A DNA stretch of 64,000 nt from the NCBI RefSeq assembly GCF_932274485.2, contig NC_065882.2, positions 66,811,431 to 66,875,430 of the forward strand. Direction: 5' to 3'. Source of the stretch: Patella vulgata (lineage: Eukaryota; Mollusca; Gastropoda; Patellidae). Positions 11,184 to 20,909 of the stretch are shown piece after piece; position 1 is the stretch's first letter, and each line of letters starts with the position of its first letter. The notes under the pieces were generated by a model. That model was not told the origin of the DNA and made no database searches. It saw only the letters and a program-made list of their open reading frames with translations. A program made the translations under genes and the position numbers.

Positions 11184-12290
11184 AATCATGAGTACGATTT
11201 TTAAACAAAATGTATCCCGGATTCCAGAAACAAATTATATCTTTAAGGCGACTACCCCTATCAACATTGCTGCTCTGGAATTGGAATTACAGAACCACCC
11301 TGATAAACATTTTACGACAGTGATCATAAATGGTCTGAAACATAGATTTGACACAGGATTTACCTCTCTGCCTTCAGAAAGTTATGTGTGTAAAAATCTC
11401 TTGTCAGCCAGGAATCAACCGGATAAGGTGTCGCTATTACTTAAAGTTGAAGTCGATAAAGGGTTTGTTGTCGGGCCGTTCACGAATCAAACTTATCATA
11501 CGTATCGTATTAATCCACTAAGAATCATTGAAGGGAAATATTCTAAGAAATTAAGACTTATAGATGATTTCTCTGCACCACATAATAATTCTGAACATTC
11601 TAGCATGAACGAACTAATTAGTAAGGAAGAGTTTTCAGTTTCCTATGTCACAGTGGATGACGCCATTTCCATCATTCTTTCTCATGGAAGAGGGGCCATA
11701 CTCAACAAAACAGACATTGTAGATGCCTTTAAGCTGCTCCCTTTATCACCTGACTTGTGGGCCTATCATGGTGTAATGTGGGAAGGACAATACTATTTCT
11801 TTGTGAGGTTGTGTTTTGGATCACGCAGTAGTCCAAAAATATTTTCTCTACTTTCCAAAGCCATACATTTTACGGCCACCGTTAATTATGGCCTAGTCAA
11901 TCTTTTGTATTTGCTTGATGATTTTCTGTTAATTAGTAGTGCGTCATCAGATGGTGCTAAGGCTATGCACAAGCTTTGAAAAATGTGTTTAAGAAGCTAG
12001 ATATCCCTATACATCCGGATAAAACTATGGGGCCGGCTACATCTATGACTTTTTTTTAGGTATAAACCCTAACAGCATTAAGATGAAAGCTTCCCTTCCC
12101 CAAAACAAGGTGGAAAGAATTTTGTACATCCTGAAATCATTTTCCTCACGTACTAAGGTCACGAAAAGAGAACTTCTTAGCCTACTCGGGCATTTAAACT
12201 TTGCCCCCAGAGTAATTATACCAGGAAGAAGTTTTGTTTCATATCTATTGTCTTTAGTATCAGTGGTGAAGGAATTGCACCATCACATTT
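11167..12290 (+). pseudogene. DIRS fossil: reverse transcriptase region
   Basis: Hallmarks of the DIRS-clade polymerase are visible: KLRLIDDFSAPH, NKTDIVDAFKLLPL, FGSRSSPKIFS and the active-site block YLLDDFLLIS. The connection toward RNase H starts near 12083 with QNKVERILYILKSF and ELLSLLGHLNFA. It is part of the broken element and is interrupted downstream by the nested transposon. Confidence 0.9.
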
Positions 12291-12297
12291 ACCTTAA

Positions 12298-13503
12298 GGC
12301 CGTGTTGAATTGATTCCTTGTTTCTCCTGCCACCACTCTGGCAATCATGTGCGGTAGTGCGGTAAACACAACACAAAGTGGGTTTCAAAACACAAAGTGG
12401 TCTGGCATAATACCTATATAGTCTGAGGGTTGTGTACCATTTTTAATAATATTATAAATAATCTAGTTATATTATTGGTTAGAATAAAAACACAGATAAT
12501 ATTTAATTAAATAAATTTAATAACAAAACTAAAATTTGGTAACAAGTGGCTTCTTTGTTTAACTTTTTAAAAAATGAAATAACCATATTTTGATATAAAT
12601 TTTCCGTATTCTTGTGTTAAAATACAATGGAAACATTCCTGTTAGACGATATTTGATTCGCTTGTTGAGTTATAGATGGTTTCGATAATATCATCGAACG
12701 TGAAAGTGCTGGGAATAACCACCAAAGTCAAGTCGAGATAAGTAAATTCGCGTACCGGTCGGCCTAATTTATTTATTGATGTTCAAGGAAATAATAGTGG
12801 TCCCGTTTGTTCGTTCGTTCGTTAAACTCCAGAAACGAACGAACGAGCGAACGGGGCCACTATTATTTCCTTGAACATCAATAAATTAGGCCGACCGGTA
12901 CGCGAATTTACCTATGTCCCGGCATAGCTCACCATTTTGTAAGGCGTGCGTTATTTATTACACAAGATATGATTGGGTAATACTTGAATAATAATGACAT
13001 GTGTTATAATTTTAGCCAATGAAAAAATTGATTATTCAGGTTCGCGGTTGAATATTAGCGATTGTCTTACAGTTTATAATATGCTTTCTCATTAGCCGAA
13101 ATGACTGCTACACGCGCCATTTTGCGGAATTCATCCAATCATATACAGTGTAACTTATTCCATAGTATGCGGGCCCCTACATGTGTATTATCAACCGGAT
13201 CCATTCACTTGATTTGATATTTGTTTATTCGGTGCAATGCCTATTTTCTGTCTTGTCCGCAGGTTTATCTTGTAGATTTTTGTTTTGCGTGTAGTGCGGC
13301 CCCCTGCACTTACTTATTTAGTTCGTAACGAGGAATAAACAACGAGAATTGACTTCTGATGTTTGGTAGAATTTTATTTAGATGTTATTAACGTAATTTT
13401 TTGAATATTTTTTTTTTGTGTTAAAAACGTAAGCGCACGATTTTCGGGGTCCTCGACCTAAGCGCGCGGGCGAGGAGAAACAAGGAATCAATTCAACACG
13501 GCC
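12298..13503. mobile_element. Non-autonomous TIR transposon (PIF/Harbinger-like) nested in the DIRS fossil
   Basis: The ends are perfect 31-base terminal inverted repeats beginning GGCCGTGTTGAATTGATTCC at 12298 and ending at 13503. TAA is duplicated on both sides (12295-12297 and 13504-13506). A 3-base TWA target and GG-start repeats fit PIF/Harbinger. The 1.2 kb interior is AT-rich, has no transposase, and contains a large palindrome (12741-12912). It must be younger than the DIRS insertion, and the perfect repeats support a recent date. Confidence 0.85.
12741..12912. repeat. Large near-perfect palindrome
   Basis: Two arms of about 80 bases, separated by roughly ten bases near 12823-12832, are reverse complements with one 4-base length difference (extra ATTT in the left arm) and few mismatches. 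The inner parts of the arms are a TTCG/CGAA tetramer run. This can fold into a long hairpin. Confidence 0.9.
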
Positions 13504-13507
13504 TAAT

Positions 13508-13950
13508 GTGGATTGTCGACGTGACATTAACATGTTGATAGATTTTTTAGAACTCTGGAATGCCAAATCGTTTTTCCACGAACTATGTATAGTAGAATCG
13601 GCCGATATGGAACTATACACAGATGCTAGTGGCAGTAAAGGATATGGTGCTTATTTCAAATGGAGTTGGTTTTCTTGTGCGTGGCCAAATGATTTCTTTT
13701 TAGAACAGAATGAAATGTCCATTCTATGGAACTTGTACCTATAGATACCTGTGCAGTGATTTGGGGCCATTTGTGGTCTCAGAAGCGTATTTTATTCCAT
13801 TGTGACAATATGGCTACCGTGAACATTATTAATAAGGGACATAGCAAATCTAGTAACATTATGAAACTTATGAGACGATTAACTTTCTCGTTTGCAGGTG
13901 GAGAAATTCAAATCTATGGCACCAACAGCAGAAAAGAACCCAACAAGTAC
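13508..13950 (+). pseudogene. DIRS fossil: RNase H region
   Basis: Contains MELYTDASGSKGYGAYF (first catalytic Asp region) and later ILFHCDNMATVNIINKGHS, both typical of the RNase H that follows DIRS reverse transcriptases. Part of the broken element. Confidence 0.85.
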
Positions 13951-13959
13951 ACCGTCTTT

Positions 13960-14867
13960 GAACGAGTTATACCTCATTTAGACCATGTTGTAACAATACT
14001 TTTAGATACATCTTTAGCCCCCAGTACTAGAGCTATTTATAACTCAGCCTTTTCTGTATTTAAGAAATTTCTAATATTTAACAATTTGTGGAGTACTCCT
14101 GGTGATACACCCCCTTTAATCTAAGATATCAAACCATCAAACTTTACTTAGCAGGTATGTGCTAATATAAATACCCCACTGACTCAGTCAAACAATCTTT
14201 TCAATCAACAATATGCTTTAAGAGGGGTTAAAAAAGCGCAGAGCAAAACAAAGATTAAACGACTACCTATTACTTTAAAGATGCTACTCAAAATTATAGA
14301 GTATATTCGCATCAGTTATTGTATTTATGATTCAGTCATGTTGACCGCAGCATGTTCTTAGCTTTCTTTGGTTTCTTGCGATGTGGTGAATTTACAGTCA
14401 ATCCTAACTCACAGTTTGACCCTCATATTAATCTATCATTGTCAGACGTGAAATTTATTTCATTAGATAATTTAATTAGACAAGGGGTGACTATATCTAA
14501 TAATAGAGTAAGAGACGCGCCACTATTATGCCCAGTAGCTATTATGCAGGGTTATTTAACACTTAGAAACAGCAGTGGAGCTTTAAGCGAGAATCCTATA
14601 TTTGTCAGCAGCAAGGGTAGGGTCTTAGACAGGCCTTTATTTATAAATATTTTAAAGGAAGCTCTTAAGAACTTAGGTTTTCAACCAAATGAATATAATG
14701 GTCACAGCTTCAGAATAGGAGCGGCCACGACAGTGGCTAGAGCCCATGTGCCAAACCACGTCATCAAAACGATGGGGAGATGGTCATCTGACTGCTTCAG
14801 GAAATACATCAGAACAGATGCCAAGTCAATAAGAGATGCACAAGAGAAAATGGGCTTATGTAAATAA
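13960..14867 (+). pseudogene. DIRS fossil: tyrosine recombinase region
   Basis: An N-terminal core-binding stretch (SLAPSTRAIYNSAFSVFKKF) precedes the catalytic domain at 14352-14867. The family motifs are visible: the first Arg in FLRCGEFT, HSFR, GRW, and the Tyr in FRKYIR. The domain order RT, RNase H, recombinase and the absence of an integrase place the element in the DIRS group. Part of the broken element. Confidence 0.9.
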
Positions 14868-15476
14868 GTTCATTTATTTAAGGATACTTTATATGTACCG
14901 TATGAAATTATCTCTACAAATGAGGATCATTTTAATGTAATTATTACTATTTTTGGGGGCTTCCATTACAGGTCTTTAAGTTCACTCATGTTCCCTCATC
15001 AACCTGCAATTCCATTTGGCATTTAATTAAGCCGTAGCTTAATCCTTTTCCCCTCAAAAATATATCATAATTATCTTAACACTTTGGCTCACAGTTTTAT
15101 CCGACGAAATTTACAACCCGAGCTTTCTTCATCCGAAGTTACAATCTTATAGGAACCATGGCCCCGGAATCAACTCCTACTCAGATTCCGCAGTTCGTCC
15201 AACTTACGACTGCCTCAGGCTCATGCCTTCAGCTTCTCTCAGAGGCTGCCTTTTCAGTTTTGCAACGAAACTGCCATCAGTAGAAACAAAAAATTCTACT
15301 GCCTAGCTATGCGTTGCCCTAGCTCAGTAGAGCCGTGAGTGAACTCCTGTACCCCCTTATTGCCAAAAATGTTATTGTGATTAAATATGTTATTTATATA
15401 ATTGTTAATATTATATGTTGATATTTATTAAACCTTTTTCAAACAAATATGGGTTAATGTTAATTTGATGTTATTT
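14868..15476 (+). other. DIRS fossil: 3' non-coding end
   Basis: A C-rich then AT-rich untranslated segment between the recombinase region and the SINE remnant. I could not see a convincing inverted or split direct repeat shared with the 5' end. Confidence 0.5.
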
Positions 15477-15559
15477 AAAATTGAACCATAAGTTAGTCCC
15501 GAAATGGCCTAGGTTGTGTCGAGTGGACGTTAAACTCTCTCTCTCTCTCTCTCTCTCTC
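15477..15559 (+). mobile_element. tRNA-headed SINE, 3' part with (CT)n tail
   Basis: Continues the SINE begun at 9123: TTAGTCCCGAAATGGCCTAG, then GTGGACGTTAAAC, then a CT microsatellite. It is followed by the right target duplication TTTAGACAACAG (15560-15571). Confidence 0.9.
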
Positions 15560-15699
15560 TTTAGACAACAGCTGTACACTTCATAATGCACTATATTCCA
15601 GTATATTTTGATTAGAATACATTTAGTAATGTCAGAGATATGGAACTGAAACTATCGAAATATATCGATTTTTAAGCTCTTCGGTAGAATATCATGTCA

Positions 15700-15805
15700 A
15701 AGCACGATGATCTAGAGATCAAAACTAAAGGAGGAGACGGGTCGTTTTCCCGCAAAATCTAGAGATCAAAACTAAAGGAGGAGCGGGTCGTTTCCTTGCA
15801 GAATG
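15700..15805 (+). repeat. Short tandem duplication, period about 57
   Basis: TCTAGAGATCAAAACTAAAG followed by a GGGTCGTTT-containing stretch occurs twice in succession. Copy 2 keeps only one unit (near 33573). The rest of 15572-16171 holds nothing recognised. Confidence 0.8.
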
Positions 15806-16171
15806 CGCTCTTCGGTCATTGACCCGTTGGAATAGGCCACGAGAATTGTTGGGAATATTTGTAAGAATAAACGTTCTTCTGAGTCAACGCATCTATAAAT
15901 GGGAGCTATGTACTGTAGCCGAGACAGGTATATTTATGTACACCAAGTATCATCGGCAATTACTACACTAAAAAATAAATATACAGTGTAGAAAGACGAC
16001 AATTATTGTTGACAACTATCTCAAGCTGTGTTTCACACAAAAACGTGATCATACGTCTGACATATCAGACATGTTTATTCAAAATCGCTGCAGCAGTGTC
16101 AGAGATATGCCCTTGAAACAAACCATCGGACAAACTGATAATAAAGCCAAACTCTCCCTTGTGCAGTTTAA

Positions 16172-16660
16172 AGGAGATAAATCGCTAATATTTGGGACCT
16201 AATATTGACCGAAATGGGTTGCAACGCATATAATAATGTAATCTGATTGCATATAAACTGATTTACATTCAATTGTTTCCGTTTTGACTCAATTTCAAAT
16301 TAGTTATGTCCAGCGAAATACGGCATGAGTCTCAACCAAATACCAATTTTTAGCGTCTGGTTATTCCAGTCCATTGCGCATGCTCTCTAGATAAGATAAT
16401 GGCGTCACCGTTTGACATGAGTTGTTCAATATGTCTAGCCTCGTTCTTTCTAGTCACTTGTTACAAGTGACGCTGAAACGCATTATGGTACACGATTTGT
16501 ATACAAATGGTAAAATGTTAATTTTGTCTTAAATATTGGATATCAGAAGCCTACTTTTTTCCGGTAAGATTACAACATCAATGTTGATTTGAATTGGCAA
16601 ATAATTCGTGTTTTCAATGTGTAAGACTTTGGATGATATTGAGTTAGAGACTTAGCTACT
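16172..16660 (+). mobile_element. TTAA-flanked MITE, family F1, copy absent from the paralogous site
   Basis: Bordered by TTAA at 16168-16171 and 16661-16664. The ends AGGAGATAAATCGCTAA and, read inward from the right, AGTAGCTAAGTCTCTAA are inverted repeats. The paralogous site at 33971-33974 is a single TTAA. Five F1 copies are in the window: this one, 16831-17289, 34142-34625, 45799-46290 and 47003-47508. Better preserved copies have a central palindrome GGTACACGATTCGTGTACC. No coding capacity. Confidence 0.9.
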
Positions 16661-16830
16661 TTAACAAATATTTGTGAAGTGAACTAAAAATAAATCTATA
16701 GTTCAGCCGGTCTATAGCTCAACACTACAAATCCACTGCACATATTATAGTAAAACAGTCATATTACATACTGTAAGGTGAATAGCCTTGGTTATAGCCA
16801 AGTATATTTTCATTCTCTGATATCCCTTAA

Positions 16831-17289
16831 AGGACCTAAGTCCGTAACTCAAAATCCTCCAAAATCTTCGACATCGAAAACACGAATTATTGGTCAATTC
16901 AAATCAACATTGATGATGTAAACTTACCGGGAAAAGATGAGCTTCTGATATCCGATATTTAAGATAAAATAATTTTTTTAACATTGGTACACGAATCGTG
17001 TACCATAATGCGCTTCAGCCCCAGTTGTATTGAGAGACTCGAGGGACGAGGCTAGACACATTGCACCAAATCAAATGGAGTTATGTAGACTAGAATAAGT
17101 AGACGCTAGAAATTTGCACTCGATTGAGATTGCTGACTTATTTCGCCGAACATAACTGATTTGAAATTGGAGTAAAAACGGAAACCATTAAATGTAAATC
17201 AGTTTATATACATTCATATTACAGTATTATATGCGTTGCGACGCACTTTTGTGAATTTCTAGGTACCAGATGTTAGCGATTTAGCTCCT
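16831..17289 (-). mobile_element. TTAA-flanked MITE, family F1, inverted copy
   Basis: TTAA at 16827-16830 and 17290-17293 flanks an F1 element in the opposite orientation to the one 170 bases to the left. The pair could fold into a long stem. The paralogue is 34142-34625, so this insertion predates the duplication. Confidence 0.85.
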
Positions 17290-17293
17290 TTAA

Positions 17294-18766
17294 GCTGTAT
17301 TAGACACGCCTTCTCTCCACGACGACTTTAATTTTATAACTTTACACAACTTGTATTTAGGTCAAAATAAAATATAAAAGGCCTTTACAATGTAATATAC
17401 TAACGGTCGTTCAATAGAGATACTTTATTTGCATATTGCATACTGACGGACATACTGCTTATTTCAATAACATATTATACATTCGTACATCATTTACATG
17501 CATTTGATTTGCCAATTATTATTTGTTCGTGTAAGAAAGTGTTGGGTGATACATAAAATTCTCTACTCGTCTTTTTTGATATCAAAATAGACTCGTAGGC
17601 GATTCGCTACATAGCCTTTTAGATGTAATTGTTAGATTTCAATGCCAGTATGTGTTCCATTCAAAGGTCTTCCCCCGGGAGAAATAGTTAGATAAATAAA
17701 ATAGATTTTAAATACAAAGATACGTTTACCAAAATGTTAAATGTAATATTAAAACACTGGCATGGATATGTGGCATATTGTCCCTGTAAAAACATACGGG
17801 GGTAAACCCCTTTGTTAATCAAATGACAATAGACCCCTACATACCATTCTTGTCTAAATGTAGGAGTCTTATAATTCAGTAAGTAGCTATTGCATCAGTT
17901 AGAACCCAGGATGTGCACTGACATCTAAGAAGGTCAAACACATGGTAGAGATACTCGCTTTGGTTTGTAAGAGGTTGGAATCTTGCCACACAAGGCCTCT
18001 GCAACAGTTGCCCTTTCCGTCGACTGCATCTGCAATAGGGTTTTAACCAATCAGCTCCGACTACAGGTTCCCGCGAAATGACGTTGCGTTGCCACGCGTC
18101 TTCACCATAGACAAACTAATCCAATTTTGCTATTTTACCTTGTGTTGAAACGCCGTCAATCGTGGTTAAACATTGCTCACATCCACACATGCATCGTAAC
18201 GGCGATAGCTGCTATCAAGACAGGTTAAAGGGTAATGTAGTGTTCATTCCCTTCCCGACACGGATGAACAAACTATGCGATGTGTCTTCCAATGGAAAAA
18301 ACTATCGTGGAAGTCACTCCTAGTAGAATGTAAGAGGTTGTAATCTTGCTGGACTTCTGCAACAATTTTGACGGGTGTGTTCCGTCATATATTACAAGAG
18401 TCTGGAATGGTTCTTCAATCTTTAATACTGAAAATTCATACATGCAACTACAGGATCGCGAATAACCAACTAGTACCTACTACGTCGGAAGGACCTAAAA
18501 GGCTCATCTACCAGTGTACAATTCCATATTTTTATGGAATTACTTCTAAGCATATACAAGTATTGCTGTAATAATAAAAGAAATATAACAATCGCAAATA
18601 AAACAATAAATTAATCACACGACTGTCATGTTCACAGTTGGCATTAAATAACGCCATTTCATATTTGGCTAGTTACCGTTTAATAGCACGCACACGATTT
18701 ATGTTTTGAGAGAATACTTATGGCCCTGAGAATTCAGTTCAAGACTTTTAGAATTAAAACTATTAA
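17294..18766. other. Intergenic, nothing recognised
   Basis: No gene or element identified. Relative to copy 2 about 800 bases are missing near 17624. The missing stretch (35009-35808 in copy 2) has a counterpart in the third copy near 55080-55400, so its absence here is a deletion rather than an insertion there. Confidence 0.55.
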
Positions 18767-19163
18767 AGATGCATTATGTAAGATTTAGATAAAAGGCCGT
18801 GAGTTCTCGCAATACTAGTTTAAATATAAATAATGAAAGAAGTAGTATATAGAAAATATCAGTCAAATTACTTTATTCTGAGCGAAGTAATCGATGTGGG
18901 AAGTTTTGATAAGAATAGCGTAGTCTCGATTTTTATTGCTACCATTGTTACGATAATAAACAATGTCTCAATTATCCATTGATAAATTAAATTATGAAAT
19001 GGCGATCGTGTTTCAATTCATTAAAAATCAAGATCATTCAATATCCTACAGAGTTGATTATAGGCTTTCCATGTGGATACATGTCTAATTAATGATTTAT
19101 ATAACATCGGAGGCCAATGGAAATACCTACAATAGGCAGATTTAGCTCTCACACAATGCATCT
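18767..19163 (-). mobile_element. TTAA-flanked MITE, family F3
   Basis: TTAA at 18763-18766 and 19164-19167 borders terminal inverted repeats: AGATGCATTATGTAAGATTT on the left against AGATGCATTGTGTGAGAGCT read inward from the right. A paralogue lies at 36941-37339. Decayed relatives are at 462-790 and 2104-2725 (with the copy-2 paralogue of the latter). Confidence 0.85.
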
Positions 19164-19513
19164 TTAAAGTAGTATCTGAAATATTTTAATTTCTTCAAGT
19201 TTTGTTCTTAAATATTCTATATATATTAATTGTAACAGAAAAAATACTACAACCTGCACTGTTATTAATACTTTATCAAGAAGTGTGGATCGTACAAAAA
19301 ATGAGTAATTTATGTCTAGAAATTACCCCAATTAAGGTAGGTATAGTATGGTTACATAAATTAAAATAAGATATTCAATATAAAGTAGACTATATAGATA
19401 TAGTCTGACACAATATCGTTGAATTGAGAAAATTTGTGTAAATATTTGAAAATACCCTTGTTTTTATATTATTATGTAATAGAAAATAATCTAAATATCA
19501 ACGAAATAATCTA

Positions 19514-19762
19514 TCACTTGTTGTACCTCCAACTAAATTAAAATCTTTTGGTGATAAAGCCTTCAGTGTATATGGTCCACGACTATGGAATGACTTACCT
19601 GACAAAATAAAGTGTTCAGAAACAGTTGCTCAATTTCGATCTAGACTTAAGACGCATATGTTCACGATGTATTATCCACAGAAGCTATTAACTTACAGCG
19701 CTTAGAGCATGCTCATGGGTGGATTAAGCGCTATATAAATGTACATTATTATTATTATTAAG
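19514..19762 (+). mobile_element. 5'-truncated LINE 3' end
   Basis: The stretch encodes the C-terminal tail common to CR1/L2-type polymerases: SLVVPPTKLKSFGDKAFSV, YGPRLWNDLPDKI, VAQFRSRLKTHMF. It then has a 3' end reading AAGCGCTATATAAATGTACA followed by (ATT)n. An 8-base target duplication ATAATCTA lies at 19506-19513 and 19763-19770. The paralogue at 37681-37907 shares the insertion site but lacks about 28 internal bases and has a longer ATT tail. Confidence 0.85.
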
Positions 19763-19770
19763 ATAATCTA

Positions 19771-20595
19771 CGAGCTTGAATTCAGTAAGATTAAATAGAG
19801 ACCCGTCAATTCATCAAATCTGTGTAAATACTGAACTAAATTGAACTGATATTCAACATTCATAGTAGTGTAGTTTGCAAGGAATCACAAACCTCTCAAA
19901 TGACAACAAGCGGCTTTAGAATAATTGATATACACTTATTATTTAAAGAACAGGAAAACAAAATTTATTTGCATTGCATTTGAATCGTCACGATTCATAT
20001 TTGTTTATAATAAGGTATGAATTATGGAGATATGGTTTACAACGTGGTTATACGTTTTCGTGCAATATGTTGCTGGTCATCTCTGCTTAGCAATTTAATT
20101 CTACTGTTTGATTCTTTGAACACATCCAGATCAATGCAAGTCTTCATTTGCCCGTTCTTGGCGTCAAGCAAATTGATTTTACATACATTTGCACAGGAAC
20201 CCAAAAGTATCGTGTTATGAGTAAGTAGAAATAGCACAATTTCTAAATAAATTTCACCAAGGTGCCCAAACAAGATCGTTCGTAGGGAACGGTGAAAGCC
20301 ATTAATTACACAAATATGAATAGTCACCACCAAAGCAACACAACTACCAAAGTTGGTGTGCATCCATCAAATGACACCGAAAACGTCTAAATGTTCCCCT
20401 TCAAGGTACCTGGTGTCGAAACCCCTCCGATGAACCATAGATAAGCATAGAATAAGAATTAAGTTTGATTAAGGCCCATAGAACACTTTCGATCTAATGA
20501 ATTAAAATGTGTAAATTTGCCTTTTTCAAGAGCCCGCACCTCATTTCAACTAATATGAATAGTAATTAACATCTTTGTTGTGATATATACAGCTA
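19771..20595. other. Region downstream of gene A; unassigned ORF pair
   Basis: A 108-codon ORF on the minus strand (20037-20363) overlaps a 67-codon ORF on the plus strand. Both recur in copy 2 (38184-38510, 38164-38367) with few changes. I recognise no domain, and persistence is expected from recent duplication alone. It is not called a gene. Confidence 0.35.
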
Positions 20596-20603
20596 TATAG
20601 TCT

Positions 20604-20609
20604 TTTATT
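20604..20609 (-). terminator. Candidate polyadenylation signal of gene A
   Basis: AATAAA on the minus strand about 90 bases past the stop codon at 20696-20698. The same hexamer follows gene B at 38729-38734. Confidence 0.55.
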
Positions 20610-20695
20610 CTTATTTAATTGGTCACAAAATCTATGATCATTAAACATGCCTCATATTTTACACAAATGCAAATCCTTCTTCCCACGCAATTGTC

Positions 20696-20909
20696 TTATT
20701 GTAAACCAAGGTTAACATATGCAGGATTTGGATTTAATGTTTGGTATTGATTTGCTGCATCATCTTGTTGAGTTGAAACTTGTTGTAGAGTATCATAAGT
20801 AATATCGTGAGATGTAGAGTTATCTCCTCCTGTTGTTAATGTATTAATCGTTGGTTGATTATTATATCTATAACCCCGGGATTCACTGGCTGGTTTAGAT
20901 AACTGTTTT
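20696..20909 (-). CDS. Gene A exon 6: cytoplasmic tail
   Basis: Follows a TTTACAG acceptor and continues ...IIKRKQLSKPASES to the stop at 20696. The tail holds ITYDTLQQ, then 13 residues after the first YxxL another YxxL (YQTL), then NPNPAYVNLGLQ, which contains NPxY. YxxL pairs recruit SH2 proteins after phosphorylation, and NPxY is a PTB-domain docking motif in CED-1/Draper/MEGF10 receptors. The YxxL spacing is one longer than the usual ITAM limit of 12. The gene B tail differs by one residue (DD to DE). Confidence 0.88.

Larger units (their letters stand above)
9324..15476 (+). mobile_element. DIRS-type tyrosine-recombinase retroelement fossil
   Basis: A 6.15 kb element inserted into the SINE at 9123. 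Parts in order: gag-like region (about 9802-11160), reverse transcriptase (about 11167-12290), a nested TIR transposon (12298-13503), RNase H (about 13508-13950), tyrosine recombinase (about 13960-14867), and 3' non-coding sequence. The empty site in copy 2 (33477-33495) shows no target duplication beyond an AAA shared at the junction, as expected for integration by a tyrosine recombinase. It is broken, with several interruptions of its frames besides the nested insertion. Its absence from copy 2 means it is younger than the duplication. Confidence 0.9.

Noticed and set aside
14868-15476. Terminal repeats of the DIRS fossil
   Set aside because: Weak AT-rich resemblances between the two ends were not convincing enough to define inverted or split direct repeats.
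20037-20363. 108-codon ORF preserved at 38184-38510
   Set aside because: Preservation follows from the recent duplication; an ORF on the other strand is kept as well; no domain or splice context.
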